DNA from: Puniceicoccales bacterium
GTDB taxonomy: Bacteria > Verrucomicrobiota > Verrucomicrobiia > Opitutales > UBA9783
Assembly (NCBI GenBank): GCA_031260015.1
Contig: JAIRKR010000012.1
Span: forward strand, 1 to 12,105
Length of the DNA stretch: 12,105 nt
Direction of reading: 5' to 3'
The notes beneath the pieces were generated by a model. The model had not been told where the DNA came from. It did no database searches and was given only the letters and a program-made list of their open reading frames with translations. Below are positions 1-7,993 of the stretch, in pieces. A program made the translations under genes and the position numbers. Within the stretch, counting starts at the first letter, position 1. Every line of letters starts with the position of its first letter.

Positions 1-96
1 CATGCGTAATATATCGTGCGTGTTGTGTAGATATCGGCACTTTTGAGGTATAATGCATATTTGGGGTCAGTGGATGTGTGATAGCGTGAGGCACAC

Positions 97-115
97 TGTG
101 TGACACATTGACACA
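97..115. repeat. Small palindrome and overlapping direct repeat upstream of dnaK
   Basis: An 11-base palindrome, TGTGT-G-ACACA, spans 97-107. TGACACA then occurs twice, at 101-107 and 109-115. The centre lies about 115 bases upstream of the start site predicted from the sigma-54-like element at 190-206. That is a usual distance for an activator site of a sigma-54 promoter. A role as a regulator binding site is inference; the element is short and could be chance in a low-complexity stretch. Confidence 0.25.
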
Positions 116-138
116 ATATATATAATTGTTCTCATAAC
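108..138 (+). promoter_or_regulatory. Possible sigma-70 promoter upstream of dnaK
   Basis: A perfect TTGACA lies at 108-113. The best correctly placed -10 is CATAAC at 133-138 with a long 19-base spacer. A perfect TATAAT lies at 121-126 but only 7 bases from the TTGACA, so the two cannot work as a pair. Another isolated TATAAT is at 49-54 without a good -35. A vegetative promoter for the chaperone operon is plausible, but its exact hexamers are uncertain. Confidence 0.3.
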
Positions 139-189
139 CATTTGAAAAAAATTGTTCATATTTTGCTGCCCATGAACAAATTATAAAAA

Positions 190-206
190 TTGGCATAAAA
201 ATTGCA
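190..206 (+). promoter_or_regulatory. Sigma-54-like -24/-12 promoter of dnaK
   Basis: The sequence reads TTGGCATAAAAATTGCA. This matches the sigma-54 consensus TGGCAC-N5-TTGCW with one mismatch. GG is at 192-193 and GC at 204-205, the exact 12-base spacing the -24/-12 elements need. Transcription would begin near 217, about two bases before the dnaK ATG at 219, so the mRNA would be close to leaderless. No Shine-Dalgarno sequence precedes that ATG, which agrees. No CIRCE element was found. The match is visible in the sequence; its use is inferred. Confidence 0.45.
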
Positions 207-218
207 ACCTCACAAGAC

Positions 219-2174
219 ATGCAAAGGACAACGGGGAAGATTTTAGGAATAGATTTAGGAACAACGAATTCGTGTATGGCCGTTATGGAAGGCGGTGAAC
301 CGGTTGTAATTCCGAATGCGGAGGGAGCGCGCACAACACCATCGATTGTGGCATTTACCAAAGGAGGTGAACGTTTGGTGGGGCAAGCCGCAAAGCGTCA
401 AGCCATTACAAATCCGAAAAACACGGTTTTCTCTGCAAAACGTCTCATCGGTCGTAAATTTAGCGAAGTGCAATCGGAAGTAAAAAATGTTCCCTACAAA
501 ATTGTGGAAGGCAAAAATGGAGATGCTTGGATTGAATGCGAGGTTAGTGGAAAGATGGAACGATTTGCCCCGGAACAAATTTCCGCCATGGTCCTGGCAA
601 AGTTGAAGGCGGATGCGGAAGCCTACCTGGGAGAGTCTATAAAACAGGCTGTTATTACGGTACCGGCTTACTTTAATGATTCTCAACGCCAAGCAACGAA
701 GGATGCGGGAACCATTGCCGGGTTAGAAGTTTTGAGAATTATCAATGAGCCGACGGCTGCTTCGTTGGCTTACGGACTGGACAAAAAGAAGGAAGAAACC
801 ATCGCTGTTTTTGATTTGGGCGGTGGAACATTCGACATATCCGTCTTGGAGATCGGCGACAGCGTTTTCGAAGTCAAGGCAACGAATGGTGATACCCAAT
901 TGGGAGGCGATGATTGGGATAAAACCATCATCAACTGGTTGGCCGATACATTTCAATCCGAGAACGGTATTGATCTGCGCAAAGATCCCATGGCTCACCA
1001 ACGTTTAAAAGAGGAAGCGGAAAAAGCAAAAATTGCGTTGTCTTCGGCACAGGAAACAGACATCAATTTGCCCTTCATCACGGCGGATGCAAGTGGACCC
1101 AAACACCTGAATGTAAAGCTAACGCGTTCGAAACTGGAACAAATTTGCGATGAGTTGTACGAACGTACGAAATCACCTTTTAACGCATGCCTTAAGGACG
1201 CCAAGGTCGACAGCAGTTCGGTCGACGAATTAGTTCTAGTGGGAGGCATGACGCGTTCGCCCAAAGTGATCGAATTGGCCAACTCCTTAGCCGGTAAGCC
1301 GGCGCATAAGGGAGTTAATCCGGACGAAGTGGTGGCCATTGGTGCTGCCATTCAGGGGGGAGTGCTGCGTGGAGAAGTGAACGACGTGCTGCTGTTGGAT
1401 GTCACACCGCTGACATTGGGTATTGAAACGGCGGGGGGTATTTCTACACCCATGATTGATAGAAATACAACCATTCCAACCAAGAAGACTCAAACATTTT
1501 CGACCTACGCCGATAATCAAACGGCCGTGGACATAAAAGTACTTCAGGGAGAACGTTCTTTGGCGAAAGACAATAAGATTCTAGGAACATTTCGCCTGGA
1601 AGGAATTCCCATGTCACCCCGCGGCGAACCCAAAATCGAAGTTACCTTCGATATCGATGCGAGTGGCATCCTGCACGTAACCGCCAAGGATATTGCCAGT
1701 GGAAAGGATCAAAAAATTACTATTTCCGGAGCCTCTGGATTTTCCGAGGAAGAAGTTGAACGTCTTCGCAAAGAAGCCGAGCAATTTGCAGAACAGGATA
1801 AGGCGGAACGGGAACGGATAGAAACGTTCAATCGTTTGGATAGTTTAATTTATCAGGCCGAGAAGCAGCTGAAAGAATTTGGAGATAAGTTACCCGCCGA
1901 AAAGAAAGATACCATTGCAAAGAAATTGGAAGATGCCAAAAAGATGCTTGAAGATAAATCGATTGCCGCAGAGACTTTAAAATCAACGGAAACAGATCTC
2001 ATGAATTCCCTGCAGGAAATTGGACATATTTTGTACTCGAACGCGCAGCAGAATGCTGCGATGGAAAATAAAGACCAATCGTCTTCCAATGCCGGCGAAG
2101 GCGACAAAAAAGATAAAAATAACGTTGTAGACGCAGATTTTGAGGTTGTCGATGATGACGGTAAAAAAGAATAA
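219..2174 (+). CDS. dnaK: Chaperone protein DnaK (Hsp70)
   Basis: ATP-dependent Hsp70 chaperone of the cytoplasm that binds exposed hydrophobic segments and works with DnaJ and GrpE, neither of which is in this window. At 651 residues it is full length. The nucleotide-binding domain shows GIDLGTTNS (about residues 10-18), NEPTAAS (from 176), DLGGGTFD (from 199) and LVGGMTRSP. The interdomain linker DVLLLD begins at about 389 and leads into the substrate-binding domain. A charged helical lid follows, with a short acidic tail ending DADFEVVDDDGKKE. The ATG at 219 is preceded by no ribosome binding site. It adds only MQRTT before the usual GKILGIDLG, and no in-frame start lies upstream, so it is the best start. 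It leads a three-gene unit with groES 26 bases downstream. Identity is certain from the motifs; the leaderless start is inferred. Confidence 0.98.
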   Translation: MQRTTGKILGIDLGTTNSCMAVMEGGEPVVIPNAEGARTTPSIVAFTKGGERLVGQAAKRQAITNPKNTVFSAKRLIGRKFSEVQSEVKNVPYKIVEGKNGDAWIECEVSGKMERFAPEQISAMVLAKLKADAEAYLGESIKQAVITVPAYFNDSQRQATKDAGTIAGLEVLRIINEPTAASLAYGLDKKKEETIAVFDLGGGTFDISVLEIGDSVFEVKATNGDTQLGGDDWDKTIINWLADTFQSENGIDLRKDPMAHQRLKEEAEKAKIALSSAQETDINLPFITADASGPKHLNVKLTRSKLEQICDELYERTKSPFNACLKDAKVDSSSVDELVLVGGMTRSPKVIELANSLAGKPAHKGVNPDEVVAIGAAIQGGVLRGEVNDVLLLDVTPLTLGIETAGGISTPMIDRNTTIPTKKTQTFSTYADNQTAVDIKVLQGERSLAKDNKILGTFRLEGIPMSPRGEPKIEVTFDIDASGILHVTAKDIASGKDQKITISGASGFSEEEVERLRKEAEQFAEQDKAERERIETFNRLDSLIYQAEKQLKEFGDKLPAEKKDTIAKKLEDAKKMLEDKSIAAETLKSTETDLMNSLQEIGHILYSNAQQNAAMENKDQSSSNAGEGDKKDKNNVVDADFEVVDDDGKKE

Positions 2175-2200
2175 TTTAACCCTTAACAAAGATAAAAATT

Positions 2201-2494
2201 ATGAAAGTAAATATTAAACCACTCGGAGATCGAGTATTGGTAAAAATGATCGAAGAGAACGAACAAATTAAAGGTGGCATTATCATTCCTGATTCTGCCA
2301 AAGAAAAACCTCAGGAAGCGGAGGTCGTTGCTTTGGGAACAGGTAAAAAAGATAAGGAAGGTAATCTTGTCCCTTTCCAAGTTAAAACAGGGGATAGAGT
2401 GCTTATTAGTAAGTATGGAGGTACCGAAGTCAAAATTGGAGACCAAAAGCTTACTTTGTTACGCGAAGATGATATTTTAGGTATATTAAATTAA
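2201..2494 (+). CDS. groES: Co-chaperonin GroES (Hsp10)
   Basis: Seven-fold co-chaperonin that caps the GroEL ring and closes the folding chamber. The 97-residue length is typical. Visible family features are the N-terminal KPLGDRVLVKM strand, the mobile loop that contacts GroEL (GGIIIPDSAKEKPQ, about residues 25-38), GDRVLISKYGGTEVK, and the C-terminal LREDDILGIL. It starts 26 bases after dnaK and is followed 22 bases later by groEL, so all three are very likely on one transcript. The upstream ribosome binding signal is weak (AAAGAT with a long spacer). Placing groESL directly behind dnaK with no grpE or dnaJ is less common than separate operons. Confidence 0.97.
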   Translation: MKVNIKPLGDRVLVKMIEENEQIKGGIIIPDSAKEKPQEAEVVALGTGKKDKEGNLVPFQVKTGDRVLISKYGGTEVKIGDQKLTLLREDDILGILN

Positions 2495-2516
2495 TGTTTG
2501 AAAGGAAATAAAGAGT

Positions 2517-4145
2517 ATGTCAGCAAAACAATTGAAATTTGACGAAGCGGCACGTAAAAAGGTGTTAGCAGGTGTAGAAGCTTTGGCAAAAGCGGTAAAA
2601 ATAACGTTGGGTCCCAAGGGTCGCAATGTGCTCATTGACAAGAAGTTTGGCGCTCCAACCATTACGAAAGATGGTGTGACGGTTGCCAAAGAGATTGAAT
2701 TGAAAGATCCATTTGAAAATATGGGTGCTCAAATGGTTCGCGAAGTGGCTTCCAAAACGGCCGATAACGCGGGCGATGGAACAACGACAGCCACCGTTTT
2801 GGCGGAGGCAATTTATCGTGAAGGCCTAAAAAATGTAGCCGCAGGCTCCAATCCTATCTTCTTGAAACGTGGTATTGACAAAGCCGTTGAAGCGGGTGTT
2901 GCGGAATTGGCAAAAAACAGTCGTGGTGTAAGCAATCGTGAAGAAATACGTCAGGTGGCAACCGTGTCGGCCAATTGGGATAAAGAAATTGGAGACATCA
3001 TTGCGGAGGCTATGGACAAAGTGGGCAAGGATGGTACCATTACGGTTGAAGAGAATAAGAGTATCGAAACAACGCTCGATGTTGTTGAAGGTATGCAATT
3101 CGACAAAGGGTACATCAGTCCGTATTTCGTTACCAATTCGGAATCCATGGAGTGCGTTTTGGAAGACGCTTACATCTTAATTTTCGAAAAGAAAATTAGC
3201 AGCTTGAACGATTTGCTGCCTCTATTGCAAAGTACGGCTAAAACGGGCAAACCGTTATTGCTCATTGCGGAAGAAGTTGAAGGTGAAGCACTGGCCGCAT
3301 TGGTTGTCAATAAATTAAGGGGTACACTCAACGTATGCGCCGTAAAAGCCCCAGGGTTTGGAGATCGTCGTAAGGCAATGTTGGAAGATATTGCCACTTT
3401 GACGGGAGGACGGTGTATTACGGAAGACTTGGGCATCAAACTGGAAAGTATCCAGTTGGCAGACTTGGGACGTGCAAAACGCGTCACGGTTGATAAAGAA
3501 AATACAACCATCGTTGAAGGAGCCGGCAAATCGTCGGACATTCAGGCGCGTGTAAAGCAAATTCGTCGTCAAATCGAAGAAAGCTCTTCCGATTACGATC
3601 GTGAAAAATTGCAAGAACGCTTGGCAAAGTTGGCGGGCGGTGTTGCCGTAATTCACGTGGGTGCTAGCACGGAACCTGAAATGAAAGAAAAGAAGGCGCG
3701 CGTCGAAGATGCATTGCATGCAACGCGCGCAGCCGTGGAAGAAGGTATTTCTGCGGGTGGTAGTGTTGCCCTATTGCGCACCGCCAAAGCGATTGAGGCT
3801 TTGAATCTAAAAGATGAAGAAGCGGTGGGTGCGGCCATTGTTCGTCGTGCCATTGAGGCCCCTTTGCGTCAATTGTGCCAAAACGCCGGTGTCGAAGGAT
3901 CTCTGGTGGTTCAGGAAGTTTTAAAACATTCGGGCGCCTATGGTTACAACGTTGCAACCAACACCTACGAAGATCTCGTAAAAGCTGGGGTCGTGGATCC
4001 AACCAAGGTAACACGTGCAGCTTTGCAGAATGCAGCTTCCGTAGCCGGATTGCTGCTGACGACGGAATGTATGGTTGCCGAATTACCTGAAGAAAAACCG
4101 GCACCTGCCCCTGATATGGGTGGCGGCATGGGCGGTATGATGTAA
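2517..4145 (+). CDS. groEL: Chaperonin GroEL (Hsp60)
   Basis: ATP-driven 14-subunit folding chamber that works with GroES in the cytoplasm. At 542 residues it is full length. The equatorial ATP site shows LGPKGRNVLIDKKFG, the DGVTVAKEIEL segment and AGDGTTTATVLA. The apical and intermediate regions carry the APGFGDRRKAMLEDIA signature, and GISAGGSVALL lies near residue 415. The C-terminus is the characteristic Gly-Met-rich tail (DMGGGMGGMM). AAAGGA at 2501-2506 lies 10 bases before the ATG and is a good ribosome binding site. It is the last gene of the dnaK-groES-groEL unit; a perfect palindrome at 4190-4221 follows. The PVC group often has extra diverged GroELs, but this one keeps all canonical features and looks like the housekeeping copy. 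Confidence 0.98.
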   Translation: MSAKQLKFDEAARKKVLAGVEALAKAVKITLGPKGRNVLIDKKFGAPTITKDGVTVAKEIELKDPFENMGAQMVREVASKTADNAGDGTTTATVLAEAIYREGLKNVAAGSNPIFLKRGIDKAVEAGVAELAKNSRGVSNREEIRQVATVSANWDKEIGDIIAEAMDKVGKDGTITVEENKSIETTLDVVEGMQFDKGYISPYFVTNSESMECVLEDAYILIFEKKISSLNDLLPLLQSTAKTGKPLLLIAEEVEGEALAALVVNKLRGTLNVCAVKAPGFGDRRKAMLEDIATLTGGRCITEDLGIKLESIQLADLGRAKRVTVDKENTTIVEGAGKSSDIQARVKQIRRQIEESSSDYDREKLQERLAKLAGGVAVIHVGASTEPEMKEKKARVEDALHATRAAVEEGISAGGSVALLRTAKAIEALNLKDEEAVGAAIVRRAIEAPLRQLCQNAGVEGSLVVQEVLKHSGAYGYNVATNTYEDLVKAGVVDPTKVTRAALQNAASVAGLLLTTECMVAELPEEKPAPAPDMGGGMGGMM

Positions 4146-4189
4146 AAAATACCGTGCATTGCTAATTTTTATACACTAAAAATAGATTC

Positions 4190-4221
4190 AGTAATGCAAG
4201 AAAATATTTTCTTGCATTACT
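4190..4221. terminator. Perfect 32-base palindrome after groEL, probable terminator
   Basis: Two 16-base arms are exact reverse complements: AGTAATGCAAGAAAAT and then ATTTTCTTGCATTACT. As RNA this folds into a 14-base-pair stem with a 4-base ATAT loop. It lies 45 bases after the groEL stop and 125 bases before the mcsB start, where a transcription stop between the two units is expected. There is no strong T-run after the stem (TGCGTGTTTATT), so it may terminate weakly, stabilise the groEL mRNA end, or bind a dimeric regulator of mcsB. Possible -35/-10 boxes for mcsB follow at 4221-4226 (TTGCGT) and 4245-4250 (TAAGAT), but they are weak. Confidence 0.5.
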
Positions 4222-4345
4222 TGCGTGTTTATTGGAAAATAGCATAAGATTTTTTGATTTAATAAAATAGTAGGAATGCCGATATATATTACCAAGAAGC
4301 TTGTGTATTTTTAAGAAAGAATAAAGTACACAAACGTGTAATTTT

Positions 4346-5437
4346 ATGCATACAAAGTTTAACATTGGCGAATGGACGGTTGCGGCAACCTCTACAAAGC
4401 CTATTTTCTTGAGTGCTCGTGTTCGTTTGGCTCGAAACTTGATGCATTATCCTTTCCCACAGCAGGCATCCGAACAGCAAAGAAGGGAAATCTTTGATGC
4501 GTGTTCTGATGTTATTATGCGGTTGGAGGGGAGCAAGCAATCCGTTTGCCTTCGATTAGATGCAGTAGATGCGTTGACGTGTGCTTCTCTCATGGAATCT
4601 CATCGGATAAGCGTTGATTTGGTTAAAAACAAAGCGGGAGCGGGTGTCATCCTAAATAAAAAAAATAAGTTTGCTTTTATGATCAATGAGGAGGACCATT
4701 TACGATTGCAAGTTTTAGATGTTCAACCGAATTTTAAAATTTTATGGCGTCGATTGGATCGCTTAGATTCTTGTCTAGAGCAATATTTAGACTATGCGTT
4801 TCAACCTCATTTAGGGTATTTGACGGCGTGTCCGACCAATCTGGGTACGGGTATGCGTGTATCGGCCATGCTGCACTTGCCGGGATTAGTTTTTACGAAT
4901 CAACATGTGCAAGTAGGACGTTCGCTGGCTGAAATGGGAATGGTTTTAAGAGGTGTATACGGAGAACAATCGAAGGCCATTGGACATATTTTTCAGATAT
5001 CCAATCAGACAAGCCTTGGATTTAGTGAAAACGAGTTGTTGGATCGCGTTGAACACGTGGTTCATCGATTGATGGAAAAAGAAACCGAGGCACGTAGAAA
5101 ATTACTTTGCACAACACCCCACGAGTTGTTTGACAACATTGGGCGTGCATTTGGCGTCTTGCGTGCATGTTTTGAAGTGGGAGCCGAAGAAGCTGCCAAT
5201 TTGCTATCGCTCATCATCCTGGCGGTTGATTTGGGATTTTTCCCGGAAGAAAAAAGACACATTTTGTATAAGGTAAAGCAGGAGGTTCAGCCCGCACATT
5301 TACAATTGTTGTTATCAAAACCTTTAAGTGTTAAAGAACTCAACAAAGAGAGAGCAAAGTTACTGCATCGATACTTTTTGAAATTCCCTGAACCTAATTT
5401 TAAAGTGAAAAAAGAGGAACTGAACCATGTTTCATAA
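4346..5437 (+). CDS. mcsB: Protein arginine kinase McsB (ATP:guanido phosphotransferase family)
   Basis: Cytoplasmic kinase that phosphorylates arginines on proteins, marking them for ClpC-ClpP. It is 363 residues, the same length as Bacillus subtilis McsB. The ATP-grasping arginine motif SARVRLARN is at 23-31, the EEDHLR acidic segment at 115-120, and the guanido-kinase signature CPTNLGTGMR at 162-171 with the active-site cysteine C162. The C-terminal phospho-arginine-sensing motif, RDxxRA in B. subtilis, reads LNKERA here (332-337): the first Arg and the Asp are replaced while the second Arg and the Ala remain. There is no clear Shine-Dalgarno sequence; the start is set by family length and is preceded by a small inverted repeat, TACAC-AAAC-GTGTA. 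The gene overlaps clpC by 11 bases, tying kinase and unfoldase together. The usual CtsR and McsA genes are absent upstream. A metabolic arginine/creatine kinase is much less likely given clpC next door. Confidence 0.93.
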   Translation: MHTKFNIGEWTVAATSTKPIFLSARVRLARNLMHYPFPQQASEQQRREIFDACSDVIMRLEGSKQSVCLRLDAVDALTCASLMESHRISVDLVKNKAGAGVILNKKNKFAFMINEEDHLRLQVLDVQPNFKILWRRLDRLDSCLEQYLDYAFQPHLGYLTACPTNLGTGMRVSAMLHLPGLVFTNQHVQVGRSLAEMGMVLRGVYGEQSKAIGHIFQISNQTSLGFSENELLDRVEHVVHRLMEKETEARRKLLCTTPHELFDNIGRAFGVLRACFEVGAEEAANLLSLIILAVDLGFFPEEKRHILYKVKQEVQPAHLQLLLSKPLSVKELNKERAKLLHRYFLKFPEPNFKVKKEELNHVS

Positions 5438-7985
5438 TTTAACGCCACGCGCACAGCAAGTTTTCGTGTTGGCCAAAAGTATGGCCTTGAAGTTGCAACA
5501 AAACTATTTGGGAACCGAACATCTTTTGTTAGGACTGTTAGAGCTTAAACAAAGTATTGCCGTTCGCGTGTTACAACGAATGGGTTTGGACGTGGAAACC
5601 GTCCACGACGCTTTGCAGAAACATATGGTGGCAGGTAAACATTTGGTAGAAGGTGTTGTGCATCAGGACGGGTCCATACCCACAACGGATATTCCTTTGA
5701 CACCGCGTGTTCGTCAAGTGTTGGGCTTGGCTGAGAAAGTTGCGCACGAGCTGAATCATCCTTATGTGGGTACGGAGCATCTTCTATTGGGAATTTTAGA
5801 AGAAGGAGATGGGTTGGGGGCAAAAATTTTAAAGACTTTGGATATCGATCCGGAAGAATGTCGAAAAGAAATTCTGTCGGAATTAGCTCCAGACAACGTA
5901 GAAGACAATGAAGATGGAGAAGATGTCGACGAAGATGAAGAGGACAAAGGGATTGTGGATAATCTTTACGGTACTCGATTGTCTCTCGGTAAAACGTACA
6001 CGCTGCGCAATTTTGGAATAGATTTGACGGCCAAAGCTAAGGAAAATCAATTGGATCCCGTCATTGGCCGTAATAAGGAAATTGATAGCGTCATTCAAAT
6101 TTTATGTCGCCGCACAAAACATAATCCGGTACTCATTGGTGAGGCGGGTGTGGGTAAGACAGCCGTTGTGGAGGGACTATCGCAGCGCATCGTACAAGGC
6201 GAGGTCCCGGAAGCCTTACTGGGTAAACGGGTATTTATTTTAGATTTGGCCCTAATGTTATCCGGAACAAAATATCGCGGTCAATTTGAGGAACGTCTTA
6301 AAAATGTTATGAATGAAGTCAAGGAGAGCAAAAACATCATTCTATTTTTAGACGAATTACACACCATTGTGGGTGCTGGATCTTCGGAAGGTTCCATGGA
6401 TGCTTCCAACATTTTAAAGCCGGCGTTGGCACGTGGAGATGTGCAGTGCATCGGTGCAACAACCTTGGATGAATATCGGCAACATGTTGAAAAAGATACG
6501 GCTTTAAATCGTCGATTTCAAGCCGTGCTGATTGAACCTTCGTCCGTTCAAGATACCGTAGAAATCCTTAGAGGATTGAAATCCTACTACGAAAAATTTC
6601 ACAATGTACATTTATCGGATGGAGTCATTAGAAAAGCTGTATCCCTAACGGATCGTTACGTTGCAAATCGATTTTTCCCGGACAAGGCAATTGATTTGAT
6701 CGATGAAGCTGGTGCGCGTGCACGCATGAAGGCGGTAAAGCAAACTTTTTCTACGAAAGATATCGACGACGCTTTAAAGGATGCAATCCTCAAGAAATCA
6801 GCGGCAATTAAATCGCAGAAATTTGAAGAAGCTGCGCGTTGGAGAGACGAAGAACAAGCTCTAAAACGTGAGAAAGAGACGAAAATGGAAACCTGGAGGC
6901 AAGCGTGCCATGCACACGCTGTGGAAGTCAAAGAAGATTTGTTACAGAAAATCATTTTCGATTGGACAGGCATTCCTTTGGATTGGATGGGAGTAAAAGA
7001 GACGAAACATTGTTTAAATTTAGATAAGGCTTTAAATCGGCAGATCATCGGCCAAGAGGAAGCTGTAAATGTTGTTTGTCGTGCATTAAAACGCTCAAAG
7101 GTTGATATGAGAGATCCAATAAAACCTACAGGTTCTTTTTTATTTCTAGGTCCTACGGGCGTTGGAAAAACACATTTGGTAAAAGTTTTGGCCGAACAAA
7201 TTTTTGGCGATAGGAATGCCATTGTTCAAATTGATATGTCGGAATACATGGAAAAGCACACGGTTGCACGCCTCATTGGATCGCCGCCCGGTTACGTGGG
7301 CTATGGAGAAGGTGGACAATTGACGGAAGCTATTCGTAGGAAGCCGTATTCGATTATTTTATTCGACGAAATTGAAAAGGCACATCCGGACGTAACGCAC
7401 ATCTTACTGCAAGTGCTGGAAGAGGGTAAATTAACGGACAGTGTGGGACGGACCGTTGATTTCCGCAATACGATTTTGGTGATGACGTCCAATGTGGGTG
7501 CGGAAGCGTTGCAAAAGACAATGGGACTGGGATTCAACATCCCTTCTAAAGCCATCGCCTTTGAGCAATTAAAAGAAAAGGTACAAGAAGCCAGTAAATC
7601 TGCCTTTAAACCTGAATTCCTAAACCGGATAAGCGACATCGTCGTATTTCGTCCCTTGGAACGAGAACATATTCAAAAGGTTGTCGATATAGAAATTAAG
7701 AAAATTGCGGTTAGATTACAAGAAAAAGGCATCGAGTTATTTTTGTCGACAGATGCAAAGCAGTTCTTGGTTGTAAAAGGATTTGACGATAAATATGGAG
7801 CACGTCCTTTAAAAAGGGCCATTGAGCGTTATGTCGAAGATGTATTGGCCGATGCGTTGCTGGAACATAAGGTGAAATTAGGTCAAAAAGTTATCTTTGA
7901 TGTTGATACTCAGAAAGATTGTTTGAATTTTATAACAACGAAAGTTAAAAAACTTGCGGATTACGGTAAACATGTGATTAAATAA
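5427..7985 (+). CDS. clpC: ATP-dependent Clp protease ATP-binding subunit ClpC
   Basis: Hsp100 unfoldase that threads proteins into ClpP. The 852 residues give, in order: a double Clp N-domain (two YxGTEHLLLG repeats, about 27-36 and 113-122); a highly acidic linker (about 156-173); AAA+ domain 1 with Walker A GEAGVGKT (238-245) and Walker B ending LFLDE (to 310); a middle domain with a UVR-like helix (FEEAARWRDEEQ); and AAA+ domain 2 with Walker A GPTGVGKT (575-582) and Walker B LFDE (to 648). LGF at 701-703 is the ClpP-docking loop. T30/E31 and T116/E117 match the phospho-arginine pocket residues of B. subtilis ClpC, so it can probably read McsB marks. About 12 extra residues lie between the two N-domain repeats compared with B. 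subtilis. The start overlaps the mcsB end, with an ideal AGAGGA at 5413-5418. ClpB is excluded by the short middle domain and the LGF loop. Confidence 0.96.
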   Translation: MFHNLTPRAQQVFVLAKSMALKLQQNYLGTEHLLLGLLELKQSIAVRVLQRMGLDVETVHDALQKHMVAGKHLVEGVVHQDGSIPTTDIPLTPRVRQVLGLAEKVAHELNHPYVGTEHLLLGILEEGDGLGAKILKTLDIDPEECRKEILSELAPDNVEDNEDGEDVDEDEEDKGIVDNLYGTRLSLGKTYTLRNFGIDLTAKAKENQLDPVIGRNKEIDSVIQILCRRTKHNPVLIGEAGVGKTAVVEGLSQRIVQGEVPEALLGKRVFILDLALMLSGTKYRGQFEERLKNVMNEVKESKNIILFLDELHTIVGAGSSEGSMDASNILKPALARGDVQCIGATTLDEYRQHVEKDTALNRRFQAVLIEPSSVQDTVEILRGLKSYYEKFHNVHLSDGVIRKAVSLTDRYVANRFFPDKAIDLIDEAGARARMKAVKQTFSTKDIDDALKDAILKKSAAIKSQKFEEAARWRDEEQALKREKETKMETWRQACHAHAVEVKEDLLQKIIFDWTGIPLDWMGVKETKHCLNLDKALNRQIIGQEEAVNVVCRALKRSKVDMRDPIKPTGSFLFLGPTGVGKTHLVKVLAEQIFGDRNAIVQIDMSEYMEKHTVARLIGSPPGYVGYGEGGQLTEAIRRKPYSIILFDEIEKAHPDVTHILLQVLEEGKLTDSVGRTVDFRNTILVMTSNVGAEALQKTMGLGFNIPSKAIAFEQLKEKVQEASKSAFKPEFLNRISDIVVFRPLEREHIQKVVDIEIKKIAVRLQEKGIELFLSTDAKQFLVVKGFDDKYGARPLKRAIERYVEDVLADALLEHKVKLGQKVIFDVDTQKDCLNFITTKVKKLADYGKHVIK

Positions 7986-7993
7986 AATAAAGT

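Noticed and set aside
49..54. Isolated perfect TATAAT as the main dnaK promoter
   Set aside because: No acceptable -35 box at 16-18 bases upstream (TGTAGA at best), and it would leave a leader of about 160 bases.
1..218. CIRCE/HrcA operator (TTAGCACTC-N9-GAGTGCTAA) before dnaK or groES
   Set aside because: No copy was seen in either spacer; the nearest look-alike, GAGTGCTCG near 4411, is inside mcsB and has no partner arm.
222..239. Alternative dnaK start (ACG before GGG AAG, giving MGKILGIDLG)
   Set aside because: It would mimic the usual N-terminus, but the AAAGGA is only two bases away and ACG is a very rare start; the ATG at 219 is simpler.
4146..4345. A missing mcsA or ctsR gene between groEL and mcsB
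   Set aside because: The 200 bases hold no open frame with CxxC zinc motifs on the + strand; only the palindrome and weak promoter-like boxes are present.
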